The notes: generated from the letters alone by a model not told the origin. 64,000 nt of DNA from Smaragdicoccus niigatensis DSM 44881 = NBRC 103563 (GCF_000380645.1 NZ_AQXZ01000011.1:1-64000), one strand, 5' to 3'. Positions 7,933-17,045 are shown, numbered from the stretch's first letter. Numbers and translations are program-made.

Positions 7933-8802
7933 ATGGCAATGAGCGGGGTATTCGTCCGAATTGTGCGGTCGGCCCTTCTGACTCTGCCACTTACGGCCCG
8001 TCGGTGCCTATTCGTCCTCACCACACATCGCAGACTGCCCAACCTGCGCAATCCGCAGCGCTTCACCGACAAAGTGCATTGGCGGATCCTCAACGACAGA
8101 CGCGACGTCCTCGCGCGGACATGCGACAAGCTCGGCATGAAGGAGATCGCACGAGACGCTGGCGGAACGTCGGTGCGAATCCCCGAGACCGTGTGGTCGG
8201 GAACGGACCTCCGCGAGCTCGGGGACGTCGCCCTGCCAGACCGATGGGTTCTCAAGCCGACCCATCGATTCGGCCGGATCATCTTCGGCTCAGGACGCCC
8301 GGACATCGCTGACCTGCAGGAACGTACGGCAGGCTGGCTCGACGAGATCAACTGGGCCGTGCACGGCGAGTGGGCCTACGGACAAGCCGTCCGCCAATTC
8401 CTCGTCGAAGAACGCATCGGCGAATCCGAACAGGTGCCCGCGGACTACAAATTCTTCGTGTTCGACGGCGTCGCGCAGTTCGTGCTCGTCGTTGCGGATC
8501 GCTTCAACGGCGGCGGGTCCAACGCCGCCTACTACGACCGGGACTGGAACCGGATCGCGGTCCACCCCGGTGGTGAGAACATGCCGCTCCACGAGCGTCC
8601 GGACAACCTCACCGACCTTCTCGACGTTGCCGGCCGGATCGGTGAGGCGTTCGACTTCATGCGGGTCGATCTGTACAGCGTCGATGGCGAAGTCTGGTTC
8701 GGCGAGACGACGCCGTACCCGGTCAGTGGGATGGCGACGTACTCCCCCGACGACTTCGACTTCCAGATGGGTGGGTTCTGGACGCTGCCGAAGCTCGGCT
8801 GA
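7933..8802 (+). CDS. TupA-like ATP-grasp protein
   Basis: A 289-residue member of the TupA-like ATP-grasp family, found in surface polymer loci. Seen: LPNLRNPQRFTDKVHWRILNDRRD (family N-terminus), PDRWVLKPTHRFGRII (ATP-grasp glycine-rich/Lys region), VPADYKFFVFDGV and the C-terminal FDFMRVDLYSVDGEVWFGETTPYP, whose acidic residues bind Mg-ATP. Such enzymes are thought to attach amino acids or acids to extracellular polymers. Starts at 7933 or 7939 are equivalent; neither has a ribosome-binding site, but TATAAA at about 7918 could be a -10 box for a leaderless transcript. Confidence 0.82.
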   Translation: MAMSGVFVRIVRSALLTLPLTARRCLFVLTTHRRLPNLRNPQRFTDKVHWRILNDRRDVLARTCDKLGMKEIARDAGGTSVRIPETVWSGTDLRELGDVALPDRWVLKPTHRFGRIIFGSGRPDIADLQERTAGWLDEINWAVHGEWAYGQAVRQFLVEERIGESEQVPADYKFFVFDGVAQFVLVVADRFNGGGSNAAYYDRDWNRIAVHPGGENMPLHERPDNLTDLLDVAGRIGEAFDFMRVDLYSVDGEVWFGETTPYPVSGMATYSPDDFDFQMGGFWTLPKLG

Positions 8803-8804
8803 AA

Positions 8805-9527
8805 TCAGAGCGCGAACCCCTCGAGCGCACCCTGATACTGCTTGCGTGGCGGCGGCGCATACTCACCCACCCGGCTCGTGGAAACCCCCAGGCGGACAAG
8901 ACCTTCTACGATTGTCACGCCCGCTGTCACACCGTCGATGACCGGTACGCCGAGTTCCCCCGACAGTTCTGCGCACAAGTCCGCCATCCCCGCGCAGCCG
9001 AGCACGATCGATTCCGCACCGTCCTGCTCCACGGCACGCCGGCACTCCGCCAGGATCCGTTTCTTCGCCTCCGGGTCGGTCTCCAGTTCGAGCACCGGAA
9101 CTTCGCAGGCTCGAACGCTGCGGCAATAGGCTCGGACGCCGTAGCGGTCGACGAGTTCCTGTGCCCGGCCCGTCGTCCGCCCGAGCGTCGTCACGACACT
9201 GAACGATCGCGCCACGTACGTCGCCGTCCGCATGGCCGCTTCCGCGATCCCGACGACCGGACCACGTGCGATCTCCCGCGCCGCGTCGAGGCCCGGATCT
9301 CCGAAACAGGCGAGAACGTAGGCGTCCGCCGGTTCACCATTTCGGATCTCGTCCAGGATTCCCGGCACCGCGAGCGCTTCGTCGTAGTGCGATTCGATCG
9401 ACGCCGGACCCATCGACGGACTCACCGCGACGACGGTTGTGCCCTGGCCTGCCACCGCCCGGGCACAACCGCCGATCAAGGTGGTCATCGCAGCCGAGGT
9501 GTTGGGATTGATGACCATGATCCGCAT
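8805..9527 (-). CDS. Asp/Glu/hydantoin racemase family; probable allantoin racemase
   Basis: A 240-residue racemase. MRIMVINPNTSAAMT is the family start and fixes the start codon at 9527; the two catalytic cysteines are Cys74 (VLACFGDPG) and Cys178 (IVLGCAGMAD), acting as the acid/base pair. It is five bases downstream of an NCS1 permease gene and near allantoinase and allantoicase genes, so interconversion of (R)- and (S)-allantoin is the most likely role. A hydantoin racemase is the alternative; the neighbourhood favours allantoin. Confidence 0.87.
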   Translation of the reverse strand: MRIMVINPNTSAAMTTLIGGCARAVAGQGTTVVAVSPSMGPASIESHYDEALAVPGILDEIRNGEPADAYVLACFGDPGLDAAREIARGPVVGIAEAAMRTATYVARSFSVVTTLGRTTGRAQELVDRYGVRAYCRSVRACEVPVLELETDPEAKKRILAECRRAVEQDGAESIVLGCAGMADLCAELSGELGVPVIDGVTAGVTIVEGLVRLGVSTSRVGEYAPPPRKQYQGALEGFAL

Positions 9528-9532
9528 AATCG

Positions 9533-11077
9533 TCAAGCCTTCACCGGCTCGCCGGATCCGGCAACGTTCCTCTGCTTGGCGAACGGCAGGTACACCAGGA
9601 ATCCGACACCCATTCCGATGAACCAGCTGTAATTGGACAGCCATTCGATGACGTGACCGAGTTTGGGAACCATAACCGAGAGCAGCGCCGCGACGAAGGC
9701 GACCACCAACGCGTAGACCGCAGCCCGGTTGTACCCCTTCTCGTAGTGGTACTCCCCATTCGGGTCCAGGGTGAAGAGATCATCGACCACGATCTTCTGC
9801 TTCCGCACAATGTAGAAGTCGGCGATCAGGATTCCGAACAGCGGACCGATCATGGCGCCCAGGATGCCCAGCGTCCAGAAGATGGCGTTGTCGTTCGCAT
9901 ACCAGTTCCACGGCGTCAGGAGAACCGATCCGAAGGCCGCGATCATTCCACCCATACGCCAAGAGATCTTCTGCGGGCTGACGTTCGAGAAGTCGAACGC
10001 CGGGCTGATGAAGTTGGCGACGATGTTGATACCGATCGTCGCGGTCACGAACGTGGCACCACCGAGCAGAATCGCGAAAGTTGTGTCGATCTTCTGAACG
10101 GTCACAATCGGGTCGGTGATGAGTTCGCCGTACAGCGGGACGGTGCATGCCGCGGTCAGCACGGTCAGCAGCGAGAACATGATGAAGTTCACCGGGAGCC
10201 CGAGGAAGTTGCCCTTCTTGATCGACTTGAAGTCCTTGGCGTAGCGGGAGAAGTCACCGAAGTTGAGCATCGGGCCGGAGAAGTAGGACACCACCGCAGC
10301 CACCGCCGCGAACATTGCGGCGACCAACGCTCCACCGGTGAGCTGCTCCTTCGAAAGGTTGAGGCTCACGCTCCAGCCGACCTTGTTGAGCATGTAGAGG
10401 CACATGACCACCATGACGACGTAGACGGCGGGTCCGGCGTAGTCGATGAACTTCCGGATGACGTCCATTCCGCGCCAGAACAATGCCGCCTGCAGAACCC
10501 ACAGAATCGCGTAGCTCACATATCCGAGCACCGAGAGGCCGAGGAATCCGTGCTGGTCAACGTCAGCCCACGGCCCCAGGCTCGGCCACAGCTTGAGGAA
10601 GATGATGTTGAGCGACTCGGCGGCGAGGAAGGTTTGCACGCCGTACCAGGCCACGGCGATAAGTCCGCGGATGATGGCCGGGATGTTCGCCCCGAGCACA
10701 CCGAACGACACCCGGCTGGTCACCGGGTACGGGACACCCGCCTGCTGGCTCGGCTTGGCGACGAGATTGCAGAAGAACTGGACGATGCAAATACCGACGA
10801 TGAGGCAGATGAACACCTGCCACGCGTTGAGGCCGAGCGCGAACAAGGTTCCCATCGTGACGTAGCCGCCGACGCTGTGTACGTCGGACATCCAGAAGGC
10901 GAAGATGTTGTACGAGCCCCACGTCTGCTTCTTCAGCGGGGCAAGGTCCTCGTTGGTGAGGCGGGGGTCATAGCCTTCTTTGATCAGCCCACTGCCCACG
11001 GGCATTCCCGCGGCCTCGACAAGATCATTGGCTCCCAGGGCACTGTCCGCAATCGCGGATTTCTGATCGATGGTCAT
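9533..11077 (-). CDS. NCS1-family permease, probable allantoin/ureide transporter
   Basis: A 514-residue membrane protein with about 12 hydrophobic segments. The N-terminal TNEDLAPLKKQTWGSYNIFAFWMSDVHS is the NCS1 signature, followed by QQAGVPYPVTSRVSFGVLGANIPAIIRG with the substrate-site residues of cytosine/allantoin/hydantoin carriers. The ATG at 11077 has AGGAGG five bases upstream. The racemase gene follows after five bases. The start region is covered by a perfect 12-bp inverted repeat (11074-11117) that could fold in the mRNA over the Shine-Dalgarno and start codon. Substrate is inferred from the operon and nearby ureide genes. Confidence 0.9.
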   Translation of the reverse strand: MTIDQKSAIADSALGANDLVEAAGMPVGSGLIKEGYDPRLTNEDLAPLKKQTWGSYNIFAFWMSDVHSVGGYVTMGTLFALGLNAWQVFICLIVGICIVQFFCNLVAKPSQQAGVPYPVTSRVSFGVLGANIPAIIRGLIAVAWYGVQTFLAAESLNIIFLKLWPSLGPWADVDQHGFLGLSVLGYVSYAILWVLQAALFWRGMDVIRKFIDYAGPAVYVVMVVMCLYMLNKVGWSVSLNLSKEQLTGGALVAAMFAAVAAVVSYFSGPMLNFGDFSRYAKDFKSIKKGNFLGLPVNFIMFSLLTVLTAACTVPLYGELITDPIVTVQKIDTTFAILLGGATFVTATIGINIVANFISPAFDFSNVSPQKISWRMGGMIAAFGSVLLTPWNWYANDNAIFWTLGILGAMIGPLFGILIADFYIVRKQKIVVDDLFTLDPNGEYHYEKGYNRAAVYALVVAFVAALLSVMVPKLGHVIEWLSNYSWFIGMGVGFLVYLPFAKQRNVAGSGEPVKA

Positions 11078-11117
11078 CACTACCTCCTCAGGAAGAGTTC
11101 CGGTTAGGTAGTGATGA
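11074..11117 (-). promoter_or_regulatory. Inverted repeat over the permease ribosome-binding site
   Basis: Arms at 11074-11085 (TCATCACTACCT on the + strand) and 11106-11117 (AGGTAGTGATGA) are perfectly complementary over 12 bases with a 20-base loop. In the permease mRNA the downstream arm contains the last part of the Shine-Dalgarno and the ATG, so folding would hide the translation start. The loop contains a smaller GGAA/TTCC pairing. Alternatively this is a DNA operator for the divergent GntR regulator. Which holds is not visible from sequence. Confidence 0.6.
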
Positions 11118-11219
11118 ACGTAATTTCCTGTTGTTTCCTCCTAATGACCCGAAACATATATTCTGTTGCTCCGCCAAAAAGGTCATCTGTGTGCAATAAA
11201 CCGTCGCTACGGTTCAACC

Positions 11220-11927
11220 ATGCCGACACGACGACGCTCGGTCCTGCCCGATCGCCTGCACGCGCGCGAGGGGGCAAGCCCACAACTCGAGGTCCTCGAC
11301 GAACTGCGGCGAGTCATCGTCGAGGGCGGTGTTCCGCCGGGTAATCCGGTGCCCGTTGGCGAGGTCGCGCGAGTCCTCGGCGTCAGCACCATTCCGGTCC
11401 GGGAATCCTTGCGCCAACTGATCGGCGAGGGCTTGATCGACCACCGGCCCAACCTCGGTTTCACCGTTACCCAGTTGACGCCCGCCGAACTCTCCGAGAT
11501 CTACCTTGTCCGGGGTTCCCTGGAGAACGCCGCACATGGTGCCGCGATCAAGCTCGCGACCAGCGACGACGACGACGCCGCGAAGGTCGCGTGCGACGCC
11601 CTCGACGAGGCGATCCGCACCGATGACGCTTTGAGCTACCACCAGTTCAGCCGTGCGTTCCACATCGCGCTGGTCCGGCCATCGCGAATGGGCCGGCTGC
11701 TGCACATGCTCGAATCGGCGTGGAACATCACCGAACCGGTCCGTCCGATGGCGCAGATTGCGAGTCGGCAGCGAACGGCGCTCCACCTCGATCACAAGGA
11801 AATGCTCGACGCGTTCACCCGGCGGGACGCCGATGGCCTGCGCGAAGTGTCCGCTCGTCACCAGGATCGGTTGAAAATCGCGATCGCCGATCTGCCACCC
11901 GAGTCTGGTCTGCGACACCCTGACTAA
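11220..11927 (+). CDS. GntR-family regulator (FCD type) of the ureide locus
   Basis: A 235-residue regulator: winged helix at about 20-90 (VLDELRRVIVEGGVPPGNPVPVGEVARVLGVSTIPVRESLRQLIGEGL is the GntR pattern) and an all-helical FCD effector domain after residue 95 (SEIYLVRGSLENAAHG..., later FSRAFHIAL). ATG 11220 is chosen because the domain begins soon after; no ribosome-binding site is seen. It diverges from the permease-racemase operon and converges on the allantoinase gene, with stops overlapping by two bases. It probably controls these ureide genes in response to allantoin or a breakdown product. Confidence 0.88.
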   Translation: MPTRRRSVLPDRLHAREGASPQLEVLDELRRVIVEGGVPPGNPVPVGEVARVLGVSTIPVRESLRQLIGEGLIDHRPNLGFTVTQLTPAELSEIYLVRGSLENAAHGAAIKLATSDDDDAAKVACDALDEAIRTDDALSYHQFSRAFHIALVRPSRMGRLLHMLESAWNITEPVRPMAQIASRQRTALHLDHKEMLDAFTRRDADGLREVSARHQDRLKIAIADLPPESGLRHPD

Positions 11928-12826
11928 CGTGCCGGATGCGTCTTTCGCCAGTGTTCGGCGATGTCGATCCGGCGGGTGATCCACACCCTGTCGTGCGCCT
12001 GCACGTGATCGAGAAAGCGCTCCAACGCGGCGATCCGCGCGGGTCGCCCGACGAGGCGACAGTGCAGCCCCACCGACAGCATCTTGGGACTGCCACCCAG
12101 GCCCTCGCGATAGAGCGTGTCGAACGCGTCGCGCAGATGCGTGAAGAACTGCTCGCCGCTCGGGAAACCCGCTGGGGAGGAGAACCGCATGTCGTTGGTG
12201 TCGAGGGTGTAGGGAACCACCAGATGATCCTTGCCCTCGACGTCGACCCAATAAGGCAGGTCATCGGCGTAGGAATCGGAGTCGTAGGCGAAGCCCCCGT
12301 GCTCGACGACCAACTCTCGGGTGTGCGGCGAATCGCGTCCGGTGTACCAGCCCAGTGGCGTCTCCCCGGTCAACTCCCGCAAAATCTGAACGGCTTCCCG
12401 CATATGCTCGCGCTCGACCGCCTTCTCGATGTACTGATAGGACGTCCAGCGCAATCCATGGCACGCGATCTCGTGTCCGAGCTCCAGGAACGCCGAGACC
12501 GCCTCGGGATTACGCTGCAAAGCCCGGGCGACCCCGAATATCGTGATCGGAAGCCCGCGCCTTTCGAATGTGCGCAGCACGCGCCAAACACCCGCGCGAG
12601 AACCATATTCGTAGATGGATTCCATGCTCATGTGCCGGTTCGGAAATGGCTGCGCGGGAACGATTTCAGACAGAAACGTCTCCGCTGCCGAGTCCCCGTC
12701 GAGGACGCAGTTCTCGCCGCCCTCTTCGTAGTTGAGGACGAACTGAACCGCGATGCGGGCGTCGCCGGGCCACTTCGGATCCGGGGGATGCGGGCCGTAC
12801 CCGACCATGTCGCGCGGATAAGTCAT
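11924..12826 (-). CDS. puuE: Allantoinase, PuuE (polysaccharide-deacetylase-like) type
   Basis: A 300-residue metal-independent-type allantoinase that opens the allantoin ring to allantoate. The start MVGYGPHPPDPKWPGDARIAVQFVLNYEEGGE and IYEYGSRAGVWR, then HEIACHGLRW and GWYTGRDSPHTRELV, are characteristic of PuuE proteins; the NodB-like barrel is complete. Its ATG overlaps the stop of the allantoicase gene by four bases, so the two steps are coupled in translation. The upstream part of the open frame is a shadow of allantoicase and is excluded. Confidence 0.92.
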   Translation of the reverse strand: MTYPRDMVGYGPHPPDPKWPGDARIAVQFVLNYEEGGENCVLDGDSAAETFLSEIVPAQPFPNRHMSMESIYEYGSRAGVWRVLRTFERRGLPITIFGVARALQRNPEAVSAFLELGHEIACHGLRWTSYQYIEKAVEREHMREAVQILRELTGETPLGWYTGRDSPHTRELVVEHGGFAYDSDSYADDLPYWVDVEGKDHLVVPYTLDTNDMRFSSPAGFPSGEQFFTHLRDAFDTLYREGLGGSPKMLSVGLHCRLVGRPARIAALERFLDHVQAHDRVWITRRIDIAEHWRKTHPAR

Positions 12827-13821
12827 CGCCGCCACCTCTCCGCGAGGTCCTCCGGCTTCAAGTCCCCGAAGACACGAAGCCTCGCCATGCCGCCGTCCGG
12901 ATGGATGTCGAGTCGTAGCTGGTCGACGGGTACGTCGATCAGGACGGGAAAGCGATGCCGGGTATCCGGCTGAAGCGGTGTCCGGGGCAGCAGTTCGATC
13001 CACTCGTTGTCCGCTGTCCGACCGTGCACTACCGCAGCTCCGGGACTGTTGGCGATGAAGTAGGTCGTGTCCAGTTCGATCACGCGCGGAAGTCCACGTC
13101 CGGCGAGGCGCACCTCGACCCAGTCGTTGCCTTTGTCCCGGCGTCGTGCGGTTTCCCAACCGTCTCCCATCGACTGTGGCATGCCCGGTGCGAGGAGATT
13201 CTGCGGCGACGAATAGAAGCGGTTTGAACACGCGGTGACGAGGGCGCCATTCTCGAGCGCCGCCAGGTCGATCGGTCCGAGCGCGAGGAAGTCCGGGTCC
13301 GGCACTCCGATGCCGTGCACCCTCAGCCGCGCGACGCCGCCGTCCGGATACATCGTGAGCCGAACATGCGTCCAGCGTTCAGTGCTGGTGACGTCGAAGG
13401 CATTTCGGGTGTCGCCGTAGACCTTGACGCGCGCCACGATCGGCGTCCAATCGTCGCGTTCGGCAAGTTCCGCAGCACTCGGATAGCCGTCGACGTGCAG
13501 TGCCTCGACCGAAATCTGCGACGGATAGTTGCCCTTGAACCACGACGTATCCACGACGATGCCGTAGATGGCGCCGGGGATGCCAAGCCGGACGATGGCC
13601 TGGTCGACCCCGTCCTCGCGCCGTCGACGCGTCTCCCAACCGTCGTAGACCTGCCCCTTATGGCCAAAGGTCGACGGTCGGTAACCCGCTTTCTCCGGCC
13701 GGATGAGGTTCTCCTTCTCGGCGAACGATTCGTCATTCGCCCACACCACCGCGCCCCCGAAACTGCGTAGCGCCAAGTCAGGCAAGAGAAGGAAGTCGGG
13801 GCCCGTGTCGGACTCGGTCAT
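12823..13821 (-). CDS. alc: Allantoicase
   Basis: A 332-residue allantoicase, cleaving allantoate to ureidoglycolate and urea. It has the usual two similar jelly-roll halves: each contains a GDGWET/YDGWETRRRR motif (DGWETRRRREDG near 60 and DGWETARRRDKGNDW near 220) and each ends with MYPDGGVARLRVHG or IHPDGGMARLRVFG. The N-terminal FAEKENLIRPE is also typical. It lies in the middle of a three-gene set (DUF6986 - allantoicase - allantoinase) with 4-base overlaps on both sides. Confidence 0.93.
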   Translation of the reverse strand: MTESDTGPDFLLLPDLALRSFGGAVVWANDESFAEKENLIRPEKAGYRPSTFGHKGQVYDGWETRRRREDGVDQAIVRLGIPGAIYGIVVDTSWFKGNYPSQISVEALHVDGYPSAAELAERDDWTPIVARVKVYGDTRNAFDVTSTERWTHVRLTMYPDGGVARLRVHGIGVPDPDFLALGPIDLAALENGALVTACSNRFYSSPQNLLAPGMPQSMGDGWETARRRDKGNDWVEVRLAGRGLPRVIELDTTYFIANSPGAAVVHGRTADNEWIELLPRTPLQPDTRHRFPVLIDVPVDQLRLDIHPDGGMARLRVFGDLKPEDLAERWRR

Positions 13822-15005
13822 CTGTTCCCCTCACTGTCGATGGGTGCCCGCGCCACGACGGCGGCCAATTGCGCGGCGGACGAAACGCCAGTGTCGGCAA
13901 GCGTCAAGACGCCACAGTCGAGCCCGCGCACGAGCACGCGGGCCAGTGCCTCGGCGGAGGCCGGCTCATCGAAATCGCTCGTCCGCTCAATGTAGGCCCG
14001 CAGTCGCGGTGCGGCGACCGCTGCGGCAGCCCGGTAGAACTCGATGTTCGCCAGCCACCTGGTCACCAGGTGGCCGGGGTGCATGTCCCAGCCCTGGTAG
14101 TACCCGCGCGCCAAGGATCGACTGACCAGGCGGAAGTGGAGGTCGAGCGCGTCCTGCACCCGTCCGCCGACCGGCGCCACCTGGGTCGACCCGTCGCACA
14201 CCCACACCCCGGTTTGTGCGGCAGCTGCCTGCATCACAGCTTTCGCGTGGTCGGCGACCGGATGGTCGAGCGACTGATGCATTGCCGCGATGCCACACGC
14301 GGCGCTGTAGTCGTATGTCCCGTAATGCAGCCCGTCACAGCGCCCCTGCGATCGGTGGATCGCCGCCGCGACGGTCGCGGTTCCGTCGGTCGCGACGATC
14401 GCCTGCGGACTCTCGATCTGCAGTTCGAAGCGCAAACTCACCCCGTGGGCGCGCTCGAATGCGCGGCACAACTCGACGGCCGCACCGACTTGATCCAGAG
14501 CGCGGAACTTCGGAATCGTGAAGACGAAATCGTCGGTCGAATCCAACTCGGCGACAACGGCTTCGAGAATCGCGATCGAGCGTCGCCAATCGTCGGGCGT
14601 CAGCCCGGGAATTCGTACGCCCGCCTTGACGGGCAGTTGCGCGACGGTCGTACCGACCCGGCGAGCGTCGCGCATTTCGTCGCCGGTCGATCGATAGCCG
14701 TCTTCGAAGTCGAATCGAATGTCGCGGATAGGGCTGTGGGTGAGAACGGTCGCGGTCTGCGTTACCGCGCTTTCGGTGGCAATCGAGGTCAGGAACGGGC
14801 GGTTCTCCTCGAGGAGCTCCGAAGCGCGGTGGCCCCAGTCTTCGATGACGCTCGGATCAGCTTTCGCGGCACTGAGGTAGACCGTGTGGACCGGCTGACC
14901 CGCAACGCGGTCGCCCGGATAGTGCGACGCGAGGTACCCCGCGGCAGCGGCGACGTGACGTTCGACAAGACCAGTGTCGAGGATCGATTTCGCCATGTCG
15001 CCCAT
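13818..15005 (-). CDS. CitE/HpcH-like aldolase-fold protein, DUF6986
   Basis: A 395-residue protein of the HpcH/HpaI-CitE lyase superfamily. Visible elements: IRFDFEDGYRS (metal-binding acidic residues), VFTIPKFRALDQV, LRFELQIESPQAIV (Glu that binds Mg and the oxo-acid) and GLHYGTYDYSAACG. The stop overlaps the allantoicase start by four bases. The pathway as seen lacks a ureidoglycolate lyase, and this protein, with a fold that makes or breaks bonds to glyoxylate-type acids, is the natural candidate for that step or for glyoxylate use. That role is inference. Start at 15005 or 14996 is uncertain. Confidence 0.8.
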   Translation of the reverse strand: MGDMAKSILDTGLVERHVAAAAGYLASHYPGDRVAGQPVHTVYLSAAKADPSVIEDWGHRASELLEENRPFLTSIATESAVTQTATVLTHSPIRDIRFDFEDGYRSTGDEMRDARRVGTTVAQLPVKAGVRIPGLTPDDWRRSIAILEAVVAELDSTDDFVFTIPKFRALDQVGAAVELCRAFERAHGVSLRFELQIESPQAIVATDGTATVAAAIHRSQGRCDGLHYGTYDYSAACGIAAMHQSLDHPVADHAKAVMQAAAAQTGVWVCDGSTQVAPVGGRVQDALDLHFRLVSRSLARGYYQGWDMHPGHLVTRWLANIEFYRAAAAVAAPRLRAYIERTSDFDEPASAEALARVLVRGLDCGVLTLADTGVSSAAQLAAVVARAPIDSEGNR

Positions 15006-15070
15006 CGTGACAGTCCGTGGCGAAGGGCGAAAATGATATACGATTTCGCCACCGTGACCAGTGCAAACGC

Positions 15071-15508
15071 CTAGTCGAGCTCGTTCAGGAGAGTCTTGAC
15101 TTTGTCGAGTTTGCCTTCGAGTTCTCGCTCCAGCGCAGCCACTTCATCACGCCGCCGAATGACGAGTTCGAGCTGACGCTGGATGTATCCCCGCGATTCG
15201 GTCAGAATCTCGCGCCGGCGCTCCGGGTCGTCAACGCCCGTTCGCCATTCGCGACGCAATTCGGCACGGGCGTCCTCGGCTTCGAAAACGGCGCGGAGTT
15301 CGTCGAGGGACAGGCCGAGCAGTTCCTTCAAGCGCAGTAGCTCGGTAATGCGATCAATCGCGGCATCGGTGTAGGTGCGGTGCGAGCCGGGCTCACGGCC
15401 ACCCGCAGCGGGGAGCAAGCCGATCTCCTCGTAATACCGGATCGTTCGGGTCGTCGTCCCCGCGGCCCGCGCGACATCACCGATCCGCAGCTCCCTCGCC
15501 TCGCTCAC
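15071..15508 (-). CDS. MerR-family regulator of the adjacent efflux pump
   Basis: A 145-residue MerR protein: LRIGDVARAAGTTTRTIRYYEEIGLLP is the winged-helix signature (residues about 7-33), followed by the second wing with YTDAAIDRITELLRLKELLGLSL and a long dimerisation coiled coil (QRQLELVIRRRDEVAALERELEGKLDKVKTLL). No cysteine-based metal site is present, so a drug-type ligand is likelier than a metal. GTG 15508 overlaps the stop of the DHA2 transporter gene by four bases; pump and regulator form one operon. Confidence 0.9.
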   Translation of the reverse strand: MSEARELRIGDVARAAGTTTRTIRYYEEIGLLPAAGGREPGSHRTYTDAAIDRITELLRLKELLGLSLDELRAVFEAEDARAELRREWRTGVDDPERRREILTESRGYIQRQLELVIRRRDEVAALERELEGKLDKVKTLLNELD

Positions 15509-17040
15509 GGGACCGCACGCACCTCTTCCAGGATTGCTTCTTCGACGTCGTCGGCAACGTTGTAGTCGTCGGCCTGACCCTTGACGTGCTTGGGTCGCAT
15601 CATCGAAACTCCAGCACCGATCAGGGAGATTACTGCCAGCACCCACAGTGCGTTGTGCATGTTCTCGATGAATGGCCGCAGTTGCGCATCGGACAGGCCC
15701 GTTGCCAGGCCCGAGAAGATCTTGAACAGAACCGGTTTCGGGATTCCGTTGGTCACCGCGGCCATCACGAAGGCGATCGAGATGACCGCGCCCGTGTTCT
15801 GCAGGACGGTACGGGCACCCGACGCGACACCGCGTCGGTCCGCGGGAACGGTGCCCATCATGGCGGCGGTGTTCGGCGAATTGAACATTCCCGACCCGAT
15901 TCCGACGAGCGCCAGCCAGGTACCGCTCTCCCAGTACGAACTCTGGGGCTCCATCGTCGTCATGAGTGCAAGTCCTGCTGCGGTGACGAGCATTCCGCCA
16001 GCGGCCAAGGCACGTGAGCCGTGACGGTCTGCCCAGACGCCGGCGAGCGGCGACGAGATCAGCATTCCGATGGCCATCGGCGCCAACTTCAGACCTGCGG
16101 TGATGGGGTCGTCGCCTTGGGCGCCTTGGTAGTAGAAGACGAAGATGAACATCAGTGCAAAGCGCGAGAGGCCATTGATGAAGGCTGCGCCGGTCGCCGC
16201 GGCGAACAGTCGGTTCGCGAAGATCGAGAGATCGAGCATGGGCGCGCGCCCGTGGCGTTCGATGAGAACGAAGAGAGGCAGGAGGATCGCCGCCAGGATG
16301 AAGCCGACGACCACCGGCATCTCGGTCCAACTCTCGAGACCACCACGCGAGATTGCGTAGACGAGGCCGGTCAGTCCGACGACGAACGTCAACGTGCCCG
16401 CGATGTCGAGTCCGCGTTGAGCGTCTCGCACCGCAAGTTCACGAAGGACCACCGCGGACCAGACCGCGCCGATGATGGTCAGCGGGACGTTGAACCAGAA
16501 GACCCACTGCCACGAGATCGCGACCAAAGCGCCACCCAGGACCGGACCGAGAATCAGGCCGACGGCCGCCACCATCGCGTTTGTCCCCATCGCGAAGCCG
16601 AGTCGTTCCTTGGGGAACGCGTCCGTCACCAGGGCGGGACCGTTGGCGAAGATGAAGGCGCCACCGACGCCCTGGATGATTCGCCAGATAATGAGAGACG
16701 TTCCGCCCGTTGCGAATCCAGCACCGAGCGAGGCGAGACCGAAGATGACGAACGCGGCGACGAACGCTTGCTTTCGACCGAACAGATCCGACAATCGACC
16801 GGCGGTGAGCACCAGGACTGTCGAGGAGATCATGTACGCGAGGATCACCCACACGAGTTCGAGCAGCGACGTTCCCAGGGCACGCTCGAGGTCCGGCAGG
16901 GCGATGATCAGCGTCCCGGAGTTGGTCGCGACAAGCAGCATTCCGAGACTCGTGCACGACAACGCCCACCACTTGTAGGAGTCAGCCGTGGACGCGGCGT
17001 GCTTCGGCACCGGACGGTCCAAGCTCTTTTTAACGTTCAC
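15505..17040 (-). CDS. MFS drug efflux transporter, DHA2 (14-helix) type
   Basis: About 511 residues with 14 hydrophobic segments. Motif A is LSDLFGRKQAF; motif C-like GLILGPVLGGALV marks an antiporter of the DHA2 family. N-terminus begins with a hydrophilic stretch, then WWALSCTSLGMLLVATNSGTLIIALP. I chose GTG 17040; it lies inside a perfect palindrome and has no ribosome-binding site, so a leaderless transcript or a slightly later start (for example the GTG before PKHAAST) is possible. The MerR gene follows with a 4-base overlap. Substrate is unknown, likely a cationic or amphipathic drug. Confidence 0.88.
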   Translation of the reverse strand: MNVKKSLDRPVPKHAASTADSYKWWALSCTSLGMLLVATNSGTLIIALPDLERALGTSLLELVWVILAYMISSTVLVLTAGRLSDLFGRKQAFVAAFVIFGLASLGAGFATGGTSLIIWRIIQGVGGAFIFANGPALVTDAFPKERLGFAMGTNAMVAAVGLILGPVLGGALVAISWQWVFWFNVPLTIIGAVWSAVVLRELAVRDAQRGLDIAGTLTFVVGLTGLVYAISRGGLESWTEMPVVVGFILAAILLPLFVLIERHGRAPMLDLSIFANRLFAAATGAAFINGLSRFALMFIFVFYYQGAQGDDPITAGLKLAPMAIGMLISSPLAGVWADRHGSRALAAGGMLVTAAGLALMTTMEPQSSYWESGTWLALVGIGSGMFNSPNTAAMMGTVPADRRGVASGARTVLQNTGAVISIAFVMAAVTNGIPKPVLFKIFSGLATGLSDAQLRPFIENMHNALWVLAVISLIGAGVSMMRPKHVKGQADDYNVADDVEEAILEEVRAVP

Positions 17041-17045
17041 GTTAA
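17030..17045. promoter_or_regulatory. Putative MerR (or neighbouring regulator) operator
   Basis: On the + strand TTAACGT-TC-ACGTTAA is a perfect 7-2-7 inverted repeat between the two divergent MFS genes and over the likely start of the DHA2 gene. It is a good candidate site for the MerR protein encoded in that operon. Overlap with the start codon argues either for steric block of a leaderless promoter or for a wrong start call. Confidence 0.5.

Noticed and set aside
9653-11107. A 484-codon + frame opposite the NCS1 permease
   Set aside because: The product is a charged, His/Arg/Glu-rich string typical of the reverse strand of a membrane protein gene.
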